Shown: positions 58,672-64,000 of the stretch, piece by piece | Position numbering within the stretch: the first letter of the stretch is position 1 | Layout of the letters: every line of letters starts with the position of its first letter | NCBI RefSeq assembly: GCF_037975245.1 | Contig: NC_092568.1 | Location: 32,208,501 to 32,272,500, forward strand | DNA: 64,000 nucleotides | Reading direction: 5' to 3' | DNA from: Apostichopus japonicus | Lineage: Eukaryota; Echinodermata; Holothuroidea; Aspidochirotida; Stichopodidae | Made by a program: the position numbers and the translations under genes | The notes under the pieces: generated by a model | What the model was told of the DNA's origin: nothing | The model's input: only the letters and a program-made list of their open reading frames with translations | Databases searched by the model: none

Positions 58672-59297
58672 CTTTCCACCCAAATCTTCCTCCCCTTCAG
58701 AAAATCACCTCTAACAACCACAACATTCTCCTCACTTCAGATAGACTCCAACGAGCCGTCCCTGAAAAACCCATCATCGCCTACAGACGACCACGCAACC
58801 TACGAGACCTTCTTGTACGTGCTGCTGTTCCACCTCTAACTTCTAACCCCACACCCATTCAGCATGGTACCTTCAAATGTGATCGTACTTCGAGATGCAT
58901 CGTCTGCAGCCACCACATTGTTGAATCCAATTCCATCACCAGCCACAGCATGCAACTCACACACAAGACTAAGGGTCACATCACTTGCACTACCACCAAT
59001 GTCATCTATCTGATCTCTTGTAGAATTTGCGGCATCCAGTATGTTGGCGAAACCAAAACCACCCTCAAGAAGCGTTTCTATGGTCACAGATCCACAGTCA
59101 ACACCATGAAGACTGAGACCCCAGTTGGAGAACATTTTAACCTTCCCAACCATACCATTAACGACATGTCCCTACAGGGGATTGAATCCTTAGGTAGCCG
59201 TCCTGACCTAGTACGTATCAGCAGAGAGAGGCTCTGGATGCAACGCCTTCGTACCATTCAACCTCATGGGCTGAACATTCAGGAAGGACATGACTAA
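58672..59297 (+). pseudogene. Penelope-like element ORF fragment: finger region and GIY-YIG endonuclease
   Basis: This is an open frame of about 207 codons in the 5'-truncated copy. It begins HPNLPPLQKITSNNHN, continues with RRPRNLRDLLVRA and a Cys pattern (CDRTSRCIVC), and then the endonuclease: IYLISCRICGIQYVGET, LKKRFYGHRS and PVGEHFN. It ends GLNIQEGHD and TAA. These are standard C-terminal features of Penelope-like retroelement polyproteins. The reverse transcriptase is missing, so the copy cannot move itself. The frame has no stop, which indicates a young insertion. Confidence 0.88.
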
Positions 59298-59608
59298 CTT
59301 TCCTCTGTTCCCTACTCCTTCTCCCCTTTCTCCCTTCCCCCCCCCCCTTTCACTCTTCCTCTCACAGCTCTCTTCCCCTCCATTTTTCTTCACACCTTTC
59401 TGTCTTTGTCCCTCTCCAGTTTATTCCTCACCCTGTGCCTTTAATCCTCTCTTTGTCCCTCCACAGTTTATCTCCTTCCTCTCCTCTTCTCCTGTTGCTT
59501 TCTACTTATAATCCCCTTTCATCCATCTCATTGTGTTCACCGTGCTCATTAACCTGTCTGTATTCTGTGCGTGTTTTTGTCCCCTCTGTTACTGTAACTT
59601 GTCATTTA

Positions 59609-59647
59609 GCTTCTGAAGAAGATCCTGCTAGGATCGAAACGTCAGGC
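59609..59647 (+). ncRNA. Minimal hammerhead ribozyme motif in Penelope tail
   Basis: Stem I strands are GCTT (59609-59612) and AGGC (59644-59647). The core is CTGAAGA (59613-59619). Stem II is GATCC/GGATC (59621-59625 and 59631-59635) with loop TGCTA. Next come GAAAC (59636-59640) and GTC (59641-59643) with cleavage expected after the C. Stem III is almost absent. This is the minimalist type reported from metazoan Penelope-like elements, which probably acts as a dimer. Confidence 0.75.
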
Positions 59648-59925
59648 CAACTTACTTTTACACAGAAACTAAACTTATTAAACACCAACACCAAAAGGTC
59701 TCACAAAACTTGAAAACATATAGGTCTTTTAATTATTTAAAAGCAATTAGGCAATCGGCCTCATTCTATAAATTTTTAAAGAAAGCCCGCTCCCCCCCCC
59801 CCCCCCTCTAAACAATAATAATAATCTGAAATTGAATATTTTTTAGGCCTCTTACAGATTGTGAGGCCCTAAGCTGTAACTTGTTTAGCTATGCCTAAAT
59901 CCGCCATGCACTGCCTGGAACGGAT

Positions 59926-60554
59926 TCACCCACCACAAAATAAATCGCAGAAGCACTCGACCACTTCTATGCATATACAGCAACACGATATGAAGGCTTC
60001 TTTCTCCTCTTCAATGGGCTCGTCGGCGACGCCATTTTCTGTCACGTCAACGGTTAGGACATCCGATGATGTGGGTTGGTCTGTTATCACGTCTGCATGG
60101 AAAAAATGTAAACAATGGAATATGGTCCTTCTCTCAAATTCCCTCCCCTCTCCCCCTTCGAAATAGAGAATGTGGTTCAAGTCCCTCGGTGGGGGGGGGG
60201 GGGGTATAATCATTGGACTATAGCATGTGATAATAGGTTGGCAACGAGTTCAACATTGGATAATATTTTGGCATATGTTATTGAGATTTGTGGTTGTATT
60301 TAAATCATGCTTGGTTCTGTACGTCGTTTTTATGATATGTAATGTCAATGGTGATAGCTAGTGTAAATGATACCAAAGTAAAACGTACCTTTTGTCTCTG
60401 TTTACGTTTGCATTTAAATCATGGTTTATTATGATTTAGCCAATCATACATACATACATACATACATACATACATACATACATACATACATACATACATA
60501 CATACATACATACATACATACATACATACATACATACATACATACATACATACA

Positions 60555-60639
<85 letters not shown>

Positions 60640-61323
60640 ACCGTGTGACCGTGTGAGATTGTACATATAAAACAATACAACCGACACCTCTCCCGTAATA
60701 GCGGAATATGGAATTTTCTTGAACAGATATAAACTTTATTAAAGGAAGAAGTTGCAGGTTTCGTTGTTGTTTGCAAAACCTCATCGAAGTATAACAAACT
60801 TTTGAAAAACTTGTTCGAGAAGAACTTGAGAATGGAAGTATACGTTATACCTGGCATTAGTCATTCTGTAGGAATCAAGGTGTTACATTAAAAAACGGGA
60901 TGGGGTGGGGTGGGTGTTAATGGCCGACATCCTTCATCGGAGACAAAACGTTCAATTGAAGGATTTCTGATTACATTCAGTCGAGGAAGAAGTAGATCGT
61001 TTTCTACTGTTTAGACCTAAACGTGACTTGGAGGTAAACTGTCTAGAATAACGTTGGTCTTCGAAACAAAATATTAGAATAAAATGTTATGAGTGGGCCT
61101 AATTCTAAAAGTGAAGTACAGTAAGAAGGATTTAGAAAGAAGGTTTTGTGTATTCTTTACAATGGACACAAACAATTAGCAATTCAGTTGCTATAAGTAA
61201 ACTTACATAAGAAAGAAGAAAAACATGGTTACTTGATAATGATGATTTAAAACTAGCAATCAAACAAGGACAGCCATGCACGTGACTCCGTACCCTACCT
61301 CCGTTCGTTGTTGACTCGCTCAT
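59926..61323 (-). CDS. Small acidic protein with Cys-rich tail, two coding exons
   Basis: Coding segments 61323-61299 and 60092-59926 join in phase (GGA G | AC) to 63 residues: MSESTTNGD, an acidic Ser/Thr/Val-rich middle, [11 protein letters not shown], and a Cys-rich end with [19 protein letters not shown] and stop TGA. The donor is GTAGGG and the acceptor TTCCATGCAG. The first exon may begin at an acceptor at 61359 (TATTATGTAG) and is open upstream of the ATG, so the protein could be longer. There is no signal peptide or clear membrane span. The tail weakly resembles the Cys-rich ends of MyoD-family-inhibitor proteins. That is only resemblance, and I assign no function. A Penelope-like copy lies 250 bp downstream on the other strand. 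Confidence 0.5.
60093..61298. other. Intron of the small Cys-rich gene
   Basis: It contains a 16-bp-scale G run near 60189, the compound microsatellite (60443-60640) and otherwise nothing recognised. Confidence 0.5.
60443..60640. repeat. Compound microsatellite (ACAT)n-(AT)n-(GT)n
   Basis: About 138 bp of ACAT units is followed by about 34 bp of TA and about 25 bp of TG. It lies in the intron of the small Cys-rich gene. The His/Tyr/Thr and Met/Cys/Val open frames across it are artefacts. Confidence 0.97.
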
Positions 61324-62393
61324 TCTTGCTTCTTGCGTTTGAGAACACGAAACTTCTATCTACATAATAAATATAGAAGATGTTAAAGTTACTAAATATA
61401 CTCATAAGTCGGTTGTGGAGGTAATTTACCGGTAGCAAAACCAATTTCAATGAAATATTGATGGTATTATTTGAGTCGATGTGACAAAAATTCAGCACAT
61501 GAAAGTCCCTATACACGTCTTGAGAAGTGCAATATTTCCGTAAAACTTTTTTATTTCTTAGTTTATTTTTTATTTAGTTTATTATATGCATATTCAAGAG
61601 GTTCAAAAAAAGTTTTCTTCAGTCGGCATTGCTCGAGCTTTTAGGAAGCCTGCGATCAGATTTCTGTTGTCTGTGATTAGTGCTAATACGATTAGTGCTA
61701 ATATATGAGAAAGTATCTTTACGACGAAATTCTTACGTTTGAATACAAATAGTATAGTCTACACGTTGTTTATGTATTCAGCTATACTGTTTACGACCCT
61801 GTTTTACTACATCAAACCTAACAAGGTATTCTTTCAGAAGCTGTTCATTCATCCATGAACTCTATCTCGTGAGGTCGTAAACAAAAGAGTGAACAAAACA
61901 TCGTCACAATGACAGGTTGTTATACGATGCAGTAAATCCGGAATGCTTCGCGGAATTTTGAATAGCAATTAAGGTCCGAAACTATTTTAGACGATTCTAA
62001 AGCTTTGCTTCATGTGCATATTTTGTCTATATATCTCTCTATGTGTATTTGTGCGTGGATATAGTTGTTTTGCGTTCAGACTGGACTGAAAACAAAGGAT
62101 TTCCAAGTCACACTCAGACAATTAATATGCATATTGGCAATATCGTGTATATGTTAAAATGATTTTCCCTTAGTAGGCCTACTCATCAGTTTCTTTACTA
62201 CTTGTAAGCCATTTTCTGCAGTAAGGCAGTAACAATCCTAACAAATATTCATGACATTGATTTCATGTTGAAGTTGACACAATTTAGTATTTTGTCATTA
62301 AATTTAATGGCAAAATACTCACTTGTTTCGTAATCATATTGAAAATTACATAAAATTGAACATTATAACTCACTATTAAGTGTGATGAATTTA

Positions 62394-62460
62394 CCTTTCG
62401 TGTTAACATTTACATTTTGTTTCGCAAATTGAGGAATACCGTAACACACAACGGAACATC
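62394..62460 (-). CDS. Orphan candidate exon, Ig-domain-like end
   Basis: On the minus strand, between acceptor CAATTTAG and donor GTAAAT, one frame is open and reads CSVVCYGIPQFAKQNVNVNT-K. The C-x-V, G and V-x-V spacing resembles the last strands of an immunoglobulin domain. It is too short to be sure, and its phase fits neither neighbouring candidate. Confidence 0.25.
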
Positions 62461-62935
62461 TAAATTGCCGAGATGAAAACAAACAAACAAACAACAAATC
62501 TGTATGTGACCGTTTCAAGTTTACAGAGAGGCCTATTTGCAACACAAAATGAATTTGAATGACAATTTAATGGATCGATTAATAATGAATAGTTCCTGCG
62601 CTTTAAAATATTATTTTCTACAGTTTCCATTTCATTTTCTGTCCATAATTAACATTCGATAATATATCAAACAAGCTTTCCATGTTACATCGAAGGTTAT
62701 ACAGTAGGCTCTATATGCAAGATAATATGGCTTCTGTATAGTACCCAGCTGCGCCATCTACCCCTCCCCCATCCCCCTCTCCTATACCCCTCCCTTTAGC
62801 TTTTGCTGGATAGCTCATTTGGCATAGCACAGGTAATTGTGTGGTCTCAGTGACTCGATTCTCGTTCTAGCTAATAATAAATGGATCGGCTTCGAAAATG
62901 CAAGCATCGATATAGTCTGATAAATGACAATACTT

Positions 62936-63035
62936 ACCGTAAATCAAGTCTGATGAGGATTCAGTTTCTGCTGATACTGTGCAAACACTACCAGTTGGCT
63001 GGTTATCACCCACAGGGTTGTTCTCGTCCCAAATA
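62936..63035 (-). CDS. Orphan candidate exon, unknown protein
   Basis: On the minus strand an open stretch (IWDENNPVGDNQPTGSVC, then TVSAETESSSDLIYG) ends at a good donor, TACG|GTAAGT, with the boundary at 62936. Composition and donor look coding, but the acceptor is unclear (perhaps GTTAAG near 63050) and no family is recognised. It would be upstream of the small Cys-rich gene on the same strand, but the phases do not connect. Confidence 0.3.
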
Positions 63036-63510
63036 GAATATATATACACTTAACTAATATATTGATATTCACCTAACTAATATACATGAAAGTAATGTTA
63101 TAGACTACAATGCACCTTTTATTTTTATGAGTAATAAAGGGAATGACGAAACTAATCACCGATTTGAATCGGTGCTTCAAAATTATGAAAAATCTGCTTT
63201 GTTAACCAATGAATTGTTGATGGTATAGTCTGCAATATAGAGTGATGTCTGCCCGATATATATGCCTAAATATTCCTACACACACGGTCAATTGCATTGT
63301 TGTGACTCACTAGCTTGTAACCATTTCCATGTATCGCTGCGGTTGGCACTTATTATATTAATATATATGCTATGTTTTGGAAACTGAAACAATCATGACA
63401 AAGGTAGTCTATCTAAATATGAAAAAAAGGAGGGAAAAGTAGTGATTTTGAAATAGCCTATAGGAATTTGGGTTCGCGGGCCTTACGCATTATGTAAACG
63501 GCCGGCTTAA

Positions 63511-63869
63511 AGGCATTGAAGACTCGCCCCAAACCGCGTGCCGCCCTCCGAAAAAAAAAACTTTCCGTTGCTTGCAAGTGAAGTTTGTTTTCTTGTCACT
63601 ACAAAATGCAGACAGTAATGAAACGTGATACCTTGTTATCTTTTATCTGAACCTGAGATGTCCATCGCTGCTATATGTACACTGTGTTGTGGGTATTGAC
63701 CGTAGCTGCATTTATTAACTGTACACTAGTGACTAATTACCGACGGTAGCAAGCTGTGTATGTATTTTCTGGGATCGATGGTGGTGTCTAATACTTCTGT
63801 TACACCTCATTCGAAACTAGTTCAGATTACCGGCATCAGAAGTTTCTTTGTGCGCGAGTCTTCACCCCT
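63511..63869 (-). mobile_element. TTAA-flanked MITE, copy 3, inverted
   Basis: This is the same family in reverse orientation. The left end AGGCATTGAAGACTCGCCCC follows TTAA at 63507-63510. The right flank is decayed (TTAT). It has diverged from copies 1 and 2 by point changes and small indels. Confidence 0.75.
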
Positions 63870-64000
63870 TTATGCTAAGTTATAGCATTACGTCATACTT
63901 GAGGTGTGATAGTTGAAAGTGAAAATATTTCTGTACTACTCGATGTTCCAACAATGAATGGTGGTACTAATTTGCAGACTGACATGGCTTCGCAGATTGG

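Larger units (their letters stand above)
58672..59661 (+). mobile_element. 5'-truncated Penelope-like retroelement with 16-bp target-site duplication
   Basis: ACAGAAACTAAACTTA occurs at 58656-58671 and again at 59662-59677, directly flanking 990 bp of element. Inside are the endonuclease fragment, a pyrimidine-rich 3' UTR (59298-59600) and a hammerhead-like tail. The perfect 16-bp duplication shows an intact, recent retrotransposition event that arrived already truncated. Confidence 0.88.
61360..63506. other. Right-edge region
   Basis: The two orphan exon candidates on the minus strand (62394-62460 and 62936-63035) lie here. The rest is AT-rich with a C-rich stretch near 62760. MITE copy 3 follows. 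Confidence 0.5.

Noticed and set aside
59290-59713. Leu/Ser/Pro-rich frames after the endonuclease
   Set aside because: They are the pyrimidine-rich 3' UTR of the Penelope-like element read in other frames.
60419-60857. Several open frames rich in Tyr/His/Thr or Met/Cys/Val
   Set aside because: These are translations of the ACAT/AT/GT microsatellite.

Overview
This is a gene-sparse, AT-rich animal nuclear window. Short exons are separated by kilobase introns with standard GT/AG borders, and the non-coding DNA is full of decayed DNA transposons, tRNA-derived SINEs, Penelope-like retroelement debris and minisatellites. The protein families and repeat types suggest an invertebrate deuterostome, perhaps an echinoderm. 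That assignment is inference, because no ribosomal or mitochondrial marker is present.

Layout. (1) Positions 5540-30657 on the + strand hold the last 12 clear coding exons of a giant nesprin (SYNE1/SYNE2 family). They encode about 903 residues: spectrin repeats, an acidic Ser-rich linker, more spectrin repeats and a textbook C-terminal KASH domain. The 5' part of the gene lies outside the window. (2) Positions 46307-35532 on the - strand hold a complete 10-exon AHSA1 (Aha1) gene for a 344-residue Hsp90 co-chaperone. It is convergent with nesprin. (3) About 53227-48732 on the - strand hold NUDT14, a Nudix UDP-sugar diphosphatase, in six exons; the first is tentative. (4) Positions 61323-59926 on the - strand hold a two-exon candidate gene for a 63-residue acidic protein with a Cys-rich tail. 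(5) Two orphan exon candidates lie on the - strand near the right edge.

Mobile DNA is the most interesting layer. A 3.6-kb Tc1/mariner-like non-autonomous element sits exactly in the TA of a nesprin 5' splice site, and its target-site duplication rebuilds the GTA. A 5'-truncated Penelope-like element (GIY-YIG endonuclease end) has a 16-bp target-site duplication and a minimal hammerhead ribozyme fold in its tail. Older copies of the same tail occur at 15.3 kb, 16.0 kb and 31.3 kb, and one inverted pair is split by a hAT-type MITE with an 8-bp duplication. A 1.4-kb TTAA-flanked element in AHSA1 intron 1 carries a THAP zinc-finger remnant (Kolobok-like). Three copies of a TTAA-flanked MITE are scattered through the window.

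The genes do not form an operon or pathway: nesprin is a nuclear-envelope linker, AHSA1 a cytosolic co-chaperone and NUDT14 a nucleotide-sugar hydrolase. Their linkage recalls human chromosome 14q, where SYNE2, AHSA1 and NUDT14 all lie. I found no CRISPR array, bacterial-type operon or wholly new system.
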